A stretch of DNA of 64,000 nt from Scleromatobacter sp039920745 (GTDB lineage: Bacteria; Pseudomonadota; Gammaproteobacteria; Burkholderiales; Burkholderiaceae_C): assembly GCA_039920745.1 (NCBI GenBank), contig JBDSDD010000075.1, positions 1 through 64,000 on the forward strand. The letters are read 5' to 3'. Shown one piece after another: positions 34,399-42,902 of this stretch. Each line of letters begins with the position of its first letter. Positions within the stretch are counted from its first letter, which is position 1. The notes under the pieces were generated by a model, which saw nothing but the letters and a program-made list of their open reading frames with translations, did no database searches and had not been told where the DNA came from. The position numbers and the translations under genes were made by a program.

Positions 34399-34830
34399 AT
34401 GCTGAAGTTCCTGCTCCCCTTGGCCGCAAGCGTCGCCCTGGCCGCGCAGCCGGCACTGGCGGGGCCCGCCGCCGCCGAGCCGGCGCCCGTCGCCGAGGCG
34501 CTCTGCACCTCGGTGAACCCGTTCGGCGGGGACATGCGTGTCGTCACATGCCGGGTGCCCGCCGGCCGCGCCCATCGCTTTACGGCCAATTTCGGCGGCG
34601 GCCATGACGACACGTCGGCGACGCTCAGCGCCACGCTGGACGGCCAGGCCACGAACTGCGACGCCGACAGCAAGATGAGCCTGTTCGGCGAGGACGGCGA
34701 CGTCAGCCTCCGCTGCCGCGTCGCGGCCGGGGACGCGACGTCCGGCGTGCGCACGCTGGTCGTGACCGTTCTCTGGAGCCACGCGCAGTACCGGAACTTC
34801 GTCTTCGCAGCGGAGCAAGCGGCGAAGTGA
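34399..34830 (+). CDS. Small secreted protein of unknown function
   Basis: The 143-residue product has a signal peptide MLKFLLPLAASVALAAQPAL followed by a likely cleavage after ALA. The mature part of about 120 residues has four Cys (CTS, TCRV, NCDAD, RCRV) that could form two disulfides, and a beta-rich look. I recognise no family. It is probably periplasmic or secreted. It is followed 64 bases later by a small membrane protein on the same strand. Confidence 0.65.
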   Translation: MLKFLLPLAASVALAAQPALAGPAAAEPAPVAEALCTSVNPFGGDMRVVTCRVPAGRAHRFTANFGGGHDDTSATLSATLDGQATNCDADSKMSLFGEDGDVSLRCRVAAGDATSGVRTLVVTVLWSHAQYRNFVFAAEQAAK

Positions 34831-34894
34831 GCGGCGGGGCATGCGGCACCGCGCGCTGCGCTATGCTTCATGCACCACGACTCGGAGCCGTCAC

Positions 34895-35284
34895 ATGATC
34901 GCAATCGCTGGGGGCGTCCTCGCCCTGTTGGGCATCCTTGCCGGCGCGCTCCTCGTCGGCGCGCCGCTGGGCCTCGTGGCGGCCACGCCAGGCCTGTCGC
35001 TGTTCATCCTGTTCCCACTGCTGACGTTGATCGGCTACTTCCTGCTGGTCGTCGGCGACCTGGATCCATTGCGCGGCGCGTCGACCAGGCTGGTCGCGAT
35101 CCCGCTGCTGGTCATCGCGCTGCTGGCCGCCGGAGGCCTGGTCGCGGTCGGCGCGGGCCTGCTGCCGGCCAACGGGCTCACGGGCACGGCGCCGCTCTGG
35201 TACGTGATGATCGTGGCTGGCTTGCTGGGCGCCACGGGCACAGCCGCCTACAGCCGCAAGGCCGGGTCGCCACAGGCGTCCTGA
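34895..35284 (+). CDS. Small four-span membrane protein of unknown function
   Basis: The 129-residue product is almost entirely hydrophobic: spans near residues 2-24, 28-53, 65-88 and 98-118 (for example LSLFILFPLLTLIGYFLLVV). It ends in a short polar tail. No charged residue within the spans suggests transport or catalysis. The ATG at 34895 directly begins the first span. An upstream in-frame start would add 18 polar residues and is less likely. No family assignment is made. Confidence 0.6.
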   Translation: MIAIAGGVLALLGILAGALLVGAPLGLVAATPGLSLFILFPLLTLIGYFLLVVGDLDPLRGASTRLVAIPLLVIALLAAGGLVAVGAGLLPANGLTGTAPLWYVMIVAGLLGATGTAAYSRKAGSPQAS

Positions 35285-35413
35285 ACGGGCCCGTGCGAGC
35301 GGTGCGGGCAATCCCTTAGGTAGAACGACGACCCGGCTGTTCGGCCAATTGCGCCGCTGGCTTCACGGCAGTAGTCTTTGCGGGCTCTAAAAGAAACCCA
35401 TGGAGACTTGCCG

Positions 35414-36889
35414 ATGACGACTTCGCTTCGCCGTCGGGCGCCCCTTGTGGCGCTCGCCTGTTTCATCCCCGTGCTGGCCAGCGCGTCCACCGCGTGCGAT
35501 CGGCTGCTGCGGCAGTTCGGTCCGGCGCTGGCCGACGCCACCTGCGTCGACAGCGCCGACCTCACCACCACCAACCCGGACACCACGCCCGCCAACAACT
35601 CGGTCGCCGGCCTGCCCGCGTTCGCCTTCACGCCGCAGACAGATCGCGCAACGATCGCGCCCAGCATCGGCAAGCGCGCGCCCATCACCAAGGTCGTGCC
35701 GGGCATCCAGCTCAACGGCCGCATCGCGTCCGATCCGACCGGGCAGGCGCGCTTCCTGTTGCGCCTGCCGCAGGAGTGGAACGGCCGCCTCGTCGTGGCC
35801 GGCGCGTCCGGCACGCGCAGCGAGTTCAACGGCGACTTCTCCTGGAGCGATTACGTGGTCCAGAAGGGCTATGCGTACGCGTCGCAGAACAAGGGCGTGC
35901 TGAACCTTCAACTGACGACGGCGGCCGATCCGCTCGGCTGCCGCCTGAACCCGCTGTCCGCCACCTACGTCAACTTCTACGACAACGGCGCAACCCAGTC
36001 GTTCGCGCGCTGGGCCGAGGTCATGGTCAAGGCTGGCCACCTGGCGCGCCAAGGCGTGATCGCGAACTACGGCAAGCAGCCGCGCTTCATCTACGCCGTC
36101 GGTACGTCCAATGGCGGCTACCAGGTGCGTCGCGCGATCGAGACCGCACCCGAGCTGTTCGACGGTGGCGTCGACTGGGAAGGCACGTTCGTCGACGAGC
36201 ACGCGCCCAATCTGCTGACCGACCTGCCGGCGGCCATCCTCAACTACGCCGACTACGCGGCCGCCGGCTTCGACCCGAACAGCAGCGCGGCCAAGAACAT
36301 GCGCGCCGCCGGCTTGCCGCCCGACATCGTCGCCAGCCCCACCTCGTCGCTGTGGACCAACTACTGGGGCGCGTTCTGGGAGGTGACGCAGTGCCAATGG
36401 CAGAAGCGGCTTGACGCGGCCTACGACACCTACGGTTCGGGCACCGGCACGTACAACTACGTCGCCCGCCTGTCGGCTTCCGACGTCGGCGCGCAGGTGG
36501 CCTCGTTCGCGACCACCGGTCGCATCCAGCGCCCGCTGATCACCGTCGCCGGGACGATGGACGCACTGCTGCCGATCGACCACCACGCGCGTGCCTACGC
36601 CCGCAAGGTCGCGGCCGGTCAGTCCACGTGGGAGTATCCGCGCCACGACGAACGGGATGCGGCGTATCGGCTCTACGAGGTGCAGAACGGCAACCACATC
36701 GAGGCCTACGCGGACACGTTCCCACAACTCGCGCTGATCGAGCCGCAGGCGCATACGGCCTTCGACCTGCTGGTGGCGCACGTGGAGACGCGTGCGCCCC
36801 TGCCGGCAAGCCAGTGCGTACCCAAGGGCGGCACCATCGCGCAAGCACCGGCCCAGCCGGGTCACTGCGCGGCGCTTTACGCGCCCTGA
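35414..36889 (+). CDS. Secreted alpha/beta hydrolase, tannase/feruloyl-esterase or hydroxybutyrate-oligomer hydrolase type
   Basis: The 491-residue product has a signal peptide (RRRAPLVALACFIPVLASAS) and a large alpha/beta-hydrolase domain. The nucleophile elbow is GTSNGGYQ with Ser232; late Asp and His candidates appear in VAGTMDALLPIDHHA and EVQNGNHIEAYAD. The many Cys (for example near the start and in CQWQKR and SQCVPKGG) suggest disulfides in an exported enzyme. The GxSNGG elbow and size suit the tannase/feruloyl-esterase superfamily, which also includes extracellular 3-hydroxybutyrate oligomer hydrolases. The ester substrate is unknown. It is convergent with the PilZ gene. Confidence 0.72.
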   Translation: MTTSLRRRAPLVALACFIPVLASASTACDRLLRQFGPALADATCVDSADLTTTNPDTTPANNSVAGLPAFAFTPQTDRATIAPSIGKRAPITKVVPGIQLNGRIASDPTGQARFLLRLPQEWNGRLVVAGASGTRSEFNGDFSWSDYVVQKGYAYASQNKGVLNLQLTTAADPLGCRLNPLSATYVNFYDNGATQSFARWAEVMVKAGHLARQGVIANYGKQPRFIYAVGTSNGGYQVRRAIETAPELFDGGVDWEGTFVDEHAPNLLTDLPAAILNYADYAAAGFDPNSSAAKNMRAAGLPPDIVASPTSSLWTNYWGAFWEVTQCQWQKRLDAAYDTYGSGTGTYNYVARLSASDVGAQVASFATTGRIQRPLITVAGTMDALLPIDHHARAYARKVAAGQSTWEYPRHDERDAAYRLYEVQNGNHIEAYADTFPQLALIEPQAHTAFDLLVAHVETRAPLPASQCVPKGGTIAQAPAQPGHCAALYAP

Positions 36890-36900
36890 CGCTGTGGAGT

Positions 36901-36921
36901 GCGGCCGCCTCGCGCGGCCGC
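36901..36921. terminator. Stem-loop between convergent genes, probable bidirectional terminator
   Basis: Two GCGGCCGC octamers at 36901-36908 and 36914-36921 are separated by CTCGC and can form an 8-bp all-GC stem. The stem occupies the 36-bp gap between the convergent stops of the secreted hydrolase (36889) and the PilZ gene (36926). A T-run is missing on both sides, so termination may be only partly intrinsic. Confidence 0.5.
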
Positions 36922-36925
36922 CCGT

Positions 36926-37363
36926 CTACTTGCTCAGGCGGCGGATCCACTTGTCCAGCAACTCGCGGCCATCGGCTGGCAGCGACACCCACAGGCCCCC
37001 GCACACGAGGTCACGACCCTGCACGACGACGTAGGTGGTCTTGATCGTGCCCGTCACGGGCGTGATCTTGGTGGCCTCGTGCAGGCCCGGCACGCCTATT
37101 GCGAAGTTCAGCACGGTGCTGGGCGGGATGTGGTGTTCGGTCATCAGTCCGACGCCGCTCTCGGACAGGTCCCGGACGCGAAGCTGGATCACCTTGCCAG
37201 TGGGCAACTGCACGCGTGCCGGCCACGACACCTTGACGCGGTGCTCCTTGCGGCCTTCTGCCGACGCCGAGGCGCCACCGAGAAACGGGGTGCCGAGCTT
37301 GACCGGCGACGGCGGCGCGGGGGCGTCGAACAAGGCGTCGACGTCTTCGGAGGAGGTCGTCAT
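36926..37363 (-). CDS. PilZ domain protein
   Basis: The 145-residue product has a flexible N-terminus, then a PilZ domain with the c-di-GMP binding motifs RKEHRVKVSW (RxxxR) and DLSESGVGL ([D/N]xSxxG). It should bind c-di-GMP and pass the signal to an unknown partner. It begins 15 bases after the stop of the MsbA-like exporter gene and is likely co-transcribed with it, which raises the possibility that c-di-GMP influences export or the cell envelope. Confidence 0.85.
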   Translation of the reverse strand: MTTSSEDVDALFDAPAPPSPVKLGTPFLGGASASAEGRKEHRVKVSWPARVQLPTGKVIQLRVRDLSESGVGLMTEHHIPPSTVLNFAIGVPGLHEATKITPVTGTIKTTYVVVQGRDLVCGGLWVSLPADGRELLDKWIRRLSK

Positions 37364-37378
37364 GGGATGCGGGCGAGA

Positions 37379-39247
37379 TCAGGCTGCTTCTTCGGACGCG
37401 GTCGTTGCGGCGGAGAGGTCGAGCGGATCGGTATGGAACTGCATTCTGGCAAGTTTCGCGTACAGGCCGTCGCGCTGCATCAACTCGTGATGGTTTCCCT
37501 CTTCGACGATGCGGCCCTGTTCCATCACGATGATGCGGTCGGCCTTCTTGACGGTGGCCAGCCGGTGGGCAATGACCAGCGTGGTGCGGTCGGCCATCGC
37601 GGCCTCCAGCGCCGCCTGCACCATCCGTTCGCTCTCGGCGTCGAGCGCGCTCGTGGCCTCGTCCAGCAGCAGCAACGGCGGGTTCTTGAGCATCGCGCGC
37701 GCGATCGCGATGCGCTGGCGCTGTCCGCCTGACAAGCGCACGCCGCGCTCGCCCAGGAAGGTCTGGTAGCCCTCGGGCAGGCGCAGGATGAACTCGTCGG
37801 CGAAGGCCGCGCGGGCGGCGGCGATCACCTCGTCGTCGCTGGCGTCGGGGCGGCCGTAGCGGATGTTCTCCATCGCGTTGGCGGAGAACACCGTGGAGTC
37901 CTGCGGCACGATGCCGATGCGTCCACGCAGCTCGGCCAGCGAGGTGGTGCGCACGTCGACGCCATCGACCAGCACGCTGCCGGCGCCGGTGTCGTAGAAG
38001 CGTTCGAGCAACTGGAACACCGTGCTCTTGCCGGCGCCGCTGGGGCCGACCAGCGCGACGGTTTCGCCCGGGCGCACGCGCAACGAGTAGTCACTCAGGG
38101 CGGCGTGCAGCGGCCGCGATGGGTAGTGGAACTGGACGTGGCGCAGTTCGACGGACGAGCCCGCGCGCGTGGGCGGCAGCAACTGCGGCGTGGACGGATC
38201 CATGACCGGCGACACCGCCGCCAGCAGCTCCATCAGGCGCTCGGTGGCGCCGGCGGCGCGCAGCAGGTCGCCGTAGACCTCCGACAGCACTGCCACGCTG
38301 CTGACCAGCAGCATCACGTAAACGACGGTTTCGCCGAGGTGGCCCGCACTGATCTTGCCGTCGATCACGGCCTGGGTGCCCTGATACAGGCCCCACAGCA
38401 GCGCGCCGAAGGTGGCGCTGATGATGAAAGCGACGAGCATGGCGCGCACCAGCGTGCGCTTCTTCGCGGTGTCGAACGCTTGCTCGGTGGAGACCTCGAA
38501 ACGCGCCGCCTCGCGCCCTTCCTGGGTGTAGCTCTGCACGACGGGAATGGCGTTGAGCACCTCGGCCGCGATGGCGCTGGAATCGGCCACGCGATCCTGG
38601 CTGGCGCGGCTGAGCTTGCGCACCCGGCGGCCGAAGACCATCGACGGCGCGACCACCAGCAGCAAGATGCCCAGCACCTGAGTCATCACGTACGGGTTGG
38701 TGACGATCAGCATCACCATCGCGCCCAGGCCCATCACGCCATTGCGCAGGCCCATCGACAGGCTGGAGCCGACCACCTGCTGCACCAGCGTGGTGTCGGT
38801 GGTCAGGCGCGACAGCACCTCGCCCGTGGCGTTGGTCTCGAAGAAGGCCGGGCTCTGCTTGACGACGTGGCGGTAGACCGCACTGCGCAGGTCGGCGGTG
38901 ACGCGCTCGCCCAGCCAGGTGACCGAATAGAAGCGCAGCGCCGAGAAGATGCCCAGCGCGATCCCCACGCCGAAGAGCGCCAGGAAGTGGTCGCGCAGCC
39001 CGACCAGGCGGGCGCCATTGGCCGCGGCTGAGTTGGCGCCGGTGAGCGGACCGGTCGAGCCAGCCAGCCCCAGGCCACCGTCGATCAGCTTGCGCAGCGC
39101 CATCGGAAAGGCCAGCGTCGTCAGCGCGGCCAGGATCAGGAACAGTATCGCGGCGGCGATCCGGCCGCGGTATGGACGCAGGAACGGGAGCAGGCCTGAC
39201 AGCGAGCGCGGGGAGGCCGCCTTCGCGCGTTCGGAAGCAGAGGTCAT
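37379..39247 (-). CDS. ABC exporter, MsbA-like (permease and ATPase in one chain)
   Basis: The product is 622 residues: six spans in residues 20 to about 330, with an unusually Ala/Gly-rich first periplasmic loop (GSTGPLTGANSAAANGARL). The C-terminal ATPase carries GPSGAGKST, the signature LSGGQRQRIAIARA, LLLLDEATSALD and the switch His in VIAHRLATV. Half-size exporters of this type flip lipids or export drugs as homodimers. The gene is divergent from the MarR efflux operon and is followed by the PilZ gene. The substrate is unknown. Confidence 0.88.
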   Translation of the reverse strand: MTSASERAKAASPRSLSGLLPFLRPYRGRIAAAILFLILAALTTLAFPMALRKLIDGGLGLAGSTGPLTGANSAAANGARLVGLRDHFLALFGVGIALGIFSALRFYSVTWLGERVTADLRSAVYRHVVKQSPAFFETNATGEVLSRLTTDTTLVQQVVGSSLSMGLRNGVMGLGAMVMLIVTNPYVMTQVLGILLLVVAPSMVFGRRVRKLSRASQDRVADSSAIAAEVLNAIPVVQSYTQEGREAARFEVSTEQAFDTAKKRTLVRAMLVAFIISATFGALLWGLYQGTQAVIDGKISAGHLGETVVYVMLLVSSVAVLSEVYGDLLRAAGATERLMELLAAVSPVMDPSTPQLLPPTRAGSSVELRHVQFHYPSRPLHAALSDYSLRVRPGETVALVGPSGAGKSTVFQLLERFYDTGAGSVLVDGVDVRTTSLAELRGRIGIVPQDSTVFSANAMENIRYGRPDASDDEVIAAARAAFADEFILRLPEGYQTFLGERGVRLSGGQRQRIAIARAMLKNPPLLLLDEATSALDAESERMVQAALEAAMADRTTLVIAHRLATVKKADRIIVMEQGRIVEEGNHHELMQRDGLYAKLARMQFHTDPLDLSAATTASEEAA

Positions 39248-39274
39248 ATCTCTTCAGTCTACGGGGAGGTGGTG

Positions 39275-39300
39275 CACATGGGGCCACATGAAGCCACATG
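39275..39300. promoter_or_regulatory. Three CACATG hexamers at exact 10-bp spacing
   Basis: CACATG occurs at 39275-39280, 39285-39290 and 39295-39300, the last two as CCACATG, with a 10-bp period. The array lies 28-53 bases upstream of the ABC exporter ATG, inside the 142-bp divergent gap shared with the MarR gene. Helical phasing suggests a binding site for an oligomeric regulator. It is separate from the AT-rich part of the gap near 39340-39382 where a MarR operator would be expected. Confidence 0.4.
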
Positions 39301-39389
39301 GAAGGCGACCGAGGGTATTCCCCCGCAAAATAAAAGCCTATTCAATCATTGTCGGCGCATTGACTGCCTAAGCAAGTATATTCGCGTCC

Positions 39390-39905
39390 ATGTCATCCAC
39401 CAACGATCCCCAGCCGCGGGCCGACTTCTACTCTGCCGAGGGCTACACCCAGGAAGAGAGCGTCGGGGCCGTGCTCAAGGGCGTCATCGGCTCCATCACG
39501 CACCAGGTCGACCGCCGCCTGGTCGACCACGACCTGACCCACGCGCAATGGGTGCCACTGTTCAAGCTGGCCCATGGCGAATGCGGCACCGTGGCCGAAC
39601 TCGCCCGCACGCTGCAGAGCGATCCGGGCGCGATGACGCGCGCGCTGGACCGCCTCGAGGCCAAAGGCCTTGTCGCGCGCGTGCGCTCCAGCGAGGACCG
39701 CCGCGTGGTCAACCTTGAACTGACCGATGCCGGGCGCGAGGTGGCCGCCGTCGTCCCCGCCGTGCTGGCCGAGGTACTCAACCTGCACCTGGCCGGCTTT
39801 TCCAAGGAAGAGTGGCGCGCGCTGCTGAGCATGCTCAAGCGCATGCGCGCCAACGGCGATGCCCTGCGCGCCGCCAATGCCAACAATTCAGCGACTCCCG
39901 ACTGA
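39390..39905 (+). CDS. MarR-family transcriptional regulator of the efflux operon
   Basis: The 171-residue product has a central winged HTH (CGTVAELARTLQSDPGAMTR, then ALDRLEAKGLVARVRS) and the wing motif SSEDRRVVNLELT, standard for MarR. It probably represses its own operon and releases DNA on binding a toxic small molecule. It is the first of four tightly packed genes, eight bases before the outer-membrane factor. No ribosome binding site precedes the ATG, and a TATATT box ends eight bases upstream, which suggests a leaderless or nearly leaderless mRNA. Confidence 0.88.
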   Translation: MSSTNDPQPRADFYSAEGYTQEESVGAVLKGVIGSITHQVDRRLVDHDLTHAQWVPLFKLAHGECGTVAELARTLQSDPGAMTRALDRLEAKGLVARVRSSEDRRVVNLELTDAGREVAAVVPAVLAEVLNLHLAGFSKEEWRALLSMLKRMRANGDALRAANANNSATPD

Positions 39906-39913
39906 AAGATCCC

Positions 39914-41545
39914 ATGCCCAGCGCCAATCAACCTCAAGAATGTCCGCGCCGCGCCGGCGCGTCCCCCACCACCGGTGAGCCGCAGGTCGAGCGTCGCGTG
40001 ACGCGCCGTCGCACGCAGCGCGCCCTCGACCTCGACCTGCCGCGCATGCTGTCCACCAGCACGCTCGCACTGGCCGTGGCCTCGGCCGCGGTGCTGATGC
40101 TGTCGGGCTGCGCCTCGATGGGCAGCCAGACCACCGCCGTCGCGCCGCGCAGCACCGATTCACTGGGGTTGGTGTCCTCTCAGCAGACCACGCCGGTCGA
40201 CGCCCAGTGGTGGCATCAGTTCGGCGACGTCCAGCTCGACGCGCTGGTCGCCAAGGCACTGGAAGGCTCGCCAAGCCTTGGCGCCGCCGTTGCGCGCGTC
40301 GCGCGCGCACAGGCGGTGGTCGACGCGACCCGTGGCACCGAAGCCCCGCAAGTCGGCTTCGATGCCTCCGTCAAGCGCGAACTGCTTTCGCGCAACGGCC
40401 TGTTCCCGCCGCCGTACGGTGGCAGCGTCTTCAACCAGTCCGACGCCACGTTGGGCGTGAAGTGGGACGCTGACCTGTTCGGCCGCCAGAAAGCCAACCT
40501 CGAAGCCGCACTCGGCAGCGCCCGCGCTGCCAAGGCCGACGCCGACGTCGCCGCGCAGCAGATCGCCACGCAGGTCGTGCGCACCTATTTCTCGCTGGCC
40601 CGCCTCGAGAGCCAGCGCGTCGTGGCGCAACGCACCTATGACCAGCGCAAGCAGATGCTGTCGCTGATCACGCAGCGCGTGAACGCCGGCCTCGACACCG
40701 TCGTCGAACAGAAGCAGGGTGAAGGCGCGCTGCCCGACACGCTGGCGCAGATCGAATCGCTCGACGAGCAGATCGACCTGGCGCGCCACATGCTGGCCGC
40801 GCTCACCGCGCAGCCGCTGCAGGCGCTCGCCACGCTGGCGCCGACGTTGTCCCAACTGCACGTGTCGGCGCAGCCGCCGCTGCTGGGCGCCGACCTCATC
40901 GCGCGCCGCGCGGACGTCGCCGCCGCGATCGCGCGCGTCGAAGCCGCCGAGCAACAGGTGAAGTCTCAGCGCACGCAGTTCTATCCGGACATCAACTTCT
41001 CGGCCGGCTTCGGACTCGACTCCATCAGCCTGCAGCACTTCCTCGAGTTGCCGAGCAAGGCCTGGTCGTTCGGCCCGGCGCTGCACCTGCCCATCTTCGA
41101 AGGCGGCACGCTGCGCGCCCAGCTCAAGGGCAAGGCCGCCGACCGCGACGCCGCGATCCAGGCCTACAACCAGCAGGTGATCGACGCGGTGCGCGAGGCC
41201 TCCGACGCCGCCACCTCGGCGGCCTCGATCGGCCGCCAGCTGACGCTGCAGCGCCAGGCGCTCGCGGCCTCGACGGAAAGCTACGATTTTTCGCAGAAGC
41301 GCTACAGCCAGGGCCTGGGCAACGCACTGATCGTGCTGAACGCCGAGACGCAGATGCTCGTGCAACGTCGCCTCGAGGTCGACCTGCAGTACCGCGCGCT
41401 CGACGTCCAGGCCCAGTTGATGAAGGCCCTGGGTGGCGGCTGGACCGCTGCCGCCTCATCCGCCACGACCACACCGCTGCCTGCCGTCGCGGCGTCCGCT
41501 CCGACGACCACGACCGCCAAGAACGACAACCTCACGCCCGCTTAA
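39914..41545 (+). CDS. Outer-membrane efflux factor, NodT family lipoprotein
   Basis: The product is 543 residues from the ATG at 39914. A hydrophobic lipoprotein signal ends in LMLSGCAS; it begins at an internal Met (40046), so a 44-residue N-terminal extension either belongs to the protein or reflects a start at 40046. Two outer-membrane-factor repeats follow, with EGSPSLGAAVARVARAQAVV and FGPALHLPIFEGGTLRAQLK. Three copies form the TolC-like channel for the EmrAB-like pump encoded next. The RND/EmrAB-type NodT class is the best fit. Confidence 0.88.
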   Translation: MPSANQPQECPRRAGASPTTGEPQVERRVTRRRTQRALDLDLPRMLSTSTLALAVASAAVLMLSGCASMGSQTTAVAPRSTDSLGLVSSQQTTPVDAQWWHQFGDVQLDALVAKALEGSPSLGAAVARVARAQAVVDATRGTEAPQVGFDASVKRELLSRNGLFPPPYGGSVFNQSDATLGVKWDADLFGRQKANLEAALGSARAAKADADVAAQQIATQVVRTYFSLARLESQRVVAQRTYDQRKQMLSLITQRVNAGLDTVVEQKQGEGALPDTLAQIESLDEQIDLARHMLAALTAQPLQALATLAPTLSQLHVSAQPPLLGADLIARRADVAAAIARVEAAEQQVKSQRTQFYPDINFSAGFGLDSISLQHFLELPSKAWSFGPALHLPIFEGGTLRAQLKGKAADRDAAIQAYNQQVIDAVREASDAATSAASIGRQLTLQRQALAASTESYDFSQKRYSQGLGNALIVLNAETQMLVQRRLEVDLQYRALDVQAQLMKALGGGWTAAASSATTTPLPAVAASAPTTTTAKNDNLTPA

Positions 41546-41549
41546 AATC

Positions 41550-42902
41550 ATGAACGCACCTGCCATCGACAACGCCGCTCCCGCCACCACCGCGCCGGCC
41601 GGCAACCCCAAGCGTCGCACCGCCCTGACCGCCATCGCGGTGGCGGTGCTGGTGATCGGCGGCGGCTACGGCATCTACTACTGGATGACGGGCCGCCATT
41701 CCGAGGCCACCGACAATGCCTACGTCGCGGCCAACGTGGTGCAGATCACGGCCCAGGCCGGCGGCACCGTCACGGCCATCCAGGCCGACGACACGAACTA
41801 CGTCAAGGCCGGCCAACTGCTGGTCAAGCTCGATCCGGCCGACTCGCGCGTGGCGCTGGACCAAGCCGAAGCTTCGCTGGCGCAGACGGTGCGCGAGACG
41901 CGCATCCTGTTCGCCAACAACTCGACGCTGCAAGCGCAGATCGACGCCCGCCAAGCCGACGCCACGCGCGCTTCGGCCGACCTCGCGAAGGCCCAGGACG
42001 ACGTCAATCGCCGCGCCCCGCTGGTGCAGAGCGGCGCCGTCGGCAAGGAAGAGTTCGACCACGCGACGCAGCAGCTGACCTCGTCCAGGAGCACCTTCAC
42101 CGCGGCCAAGTCCGCGCTGGACGCAGCCAAGGAGCAACTGAGCTCCAACCAGTCGCAGACCGAAGGCACCAACGTCGCCGACCACCCGAACGTGCTGCGC
42201 GCCGCAGCCAAGGTGCGCGAGGCCTGGCTCGCGGTGCAGCGCGCCGACGTGCTGGCGCCTGTCAGCGGCACCGTGGCGCGCCGCAGCGTGCAGGTCGGCC
42301 AGCGCGTGCAGGCTGGCGTGCCGCTGATGGCGGTCGTCCAGCTCGACAACGTGTGGGTCGACGCCAACTTCAAGGAAGGCCAGCTCGAGCGCCTGCGGCT
42401 CGGCCAGCCGGCCAACCTCGAGGCCGACGTCTACGGCAAGCACGTGGTCTTCCACGGCAAGGTCGCGGGCCTGGGCGCTGGCACCGGCGCGGCGTTCTCG
42501 CTGCTGCCGGCGCAGAACGCCACGGGCAACTGGATCAAGGTCGTGCAACGCGTGCCGGTGCGCATCGCCCTCGACCCGAAGGAGGTCGCGCAGAACCCGC
42601 TGCAGGTCGGGCTGTCGATGAACGTCACCGTCAATGTCGCCGACGAGAGCGGGCGTGCGGTCTCCGACACGCCGCGCACGCAGGCACAGGGCGCGGTCGC
42701 GTCGACCACCGTGTTCGATTCGCTGCAGCATGACGCCGACGCCGAAGTGGCGCGCATCATCGCGGCCAACGGCGGTGGTCGCTCCAGGGCGCAGGCCTCG
42801 GCACAGGCGGCGTCGGCCCCGATGGCGGCGGCCGCCGCTGGCGACAAGGTCGCCTCGGCCGACATCGCTGGCAAGCATCGCAAGCACCACAAGCAATCAT
42901 GA
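41550..42902 (+). CDS. Membrane-fusion (adaptor) protein, EmrA/HlyD family
   Basis: The 450-residue product has one N-terminal span (ALTAIAVAVLVIGGGYGIYY) followed by ATDNAYVAANVVQITAQAGG, the EmrA-type beta-barrel/lipoyl start. A coiled-coil hairpin and the second lipoyl half VLAPVSGTVARRSVQVGQRV complete the fold. A His/Lys-rich tail (KHRKHHKQS) ends the protein. It links the inner-membrane MFS pump to the outer-membrane channel. Four bases separate it from the channel gene, and its stop overlaps the MFS gene by 4 bases. Confidence 0.9.
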   Translation: MNAPAIDNAAPATTAPAGNPKRRTALTAIAVAVLVIGGGYGIYYWMTGRHSEATDNAYVAANVVQITAQAGGTVTAIQADDTNYVKAGQLLVKLDPADSRVALDQAEASLAQTVRETRILFANNSTLQAQIDARQADATRASADLAKAQDDVNRRAPLVQSGAVGKEEFDHATQQLTSSRSTFTAAKSALDAAKEQLSSNQSQTEGTNVADHPNVLRAAAKVREAWLAVQRADVLAPVSGTVARRSVQVGQRVQAGVPLMAVVQLDNVWVDANFKEGQLERLRLGQPANLEADVYGKHVVFHGKVAGLGAGTGAAFSLLPAQNATGNWIKVVQRVPVRIALDPKEVAQNPLQVGLSMNVTVNVADESGRAVSDTPRTQAQGAVASTTVFDSLQHDADAEVARIIAANGGGRSRAQASAQAASAPMAAAAAGDKVASADIAGKHRKHHKQS

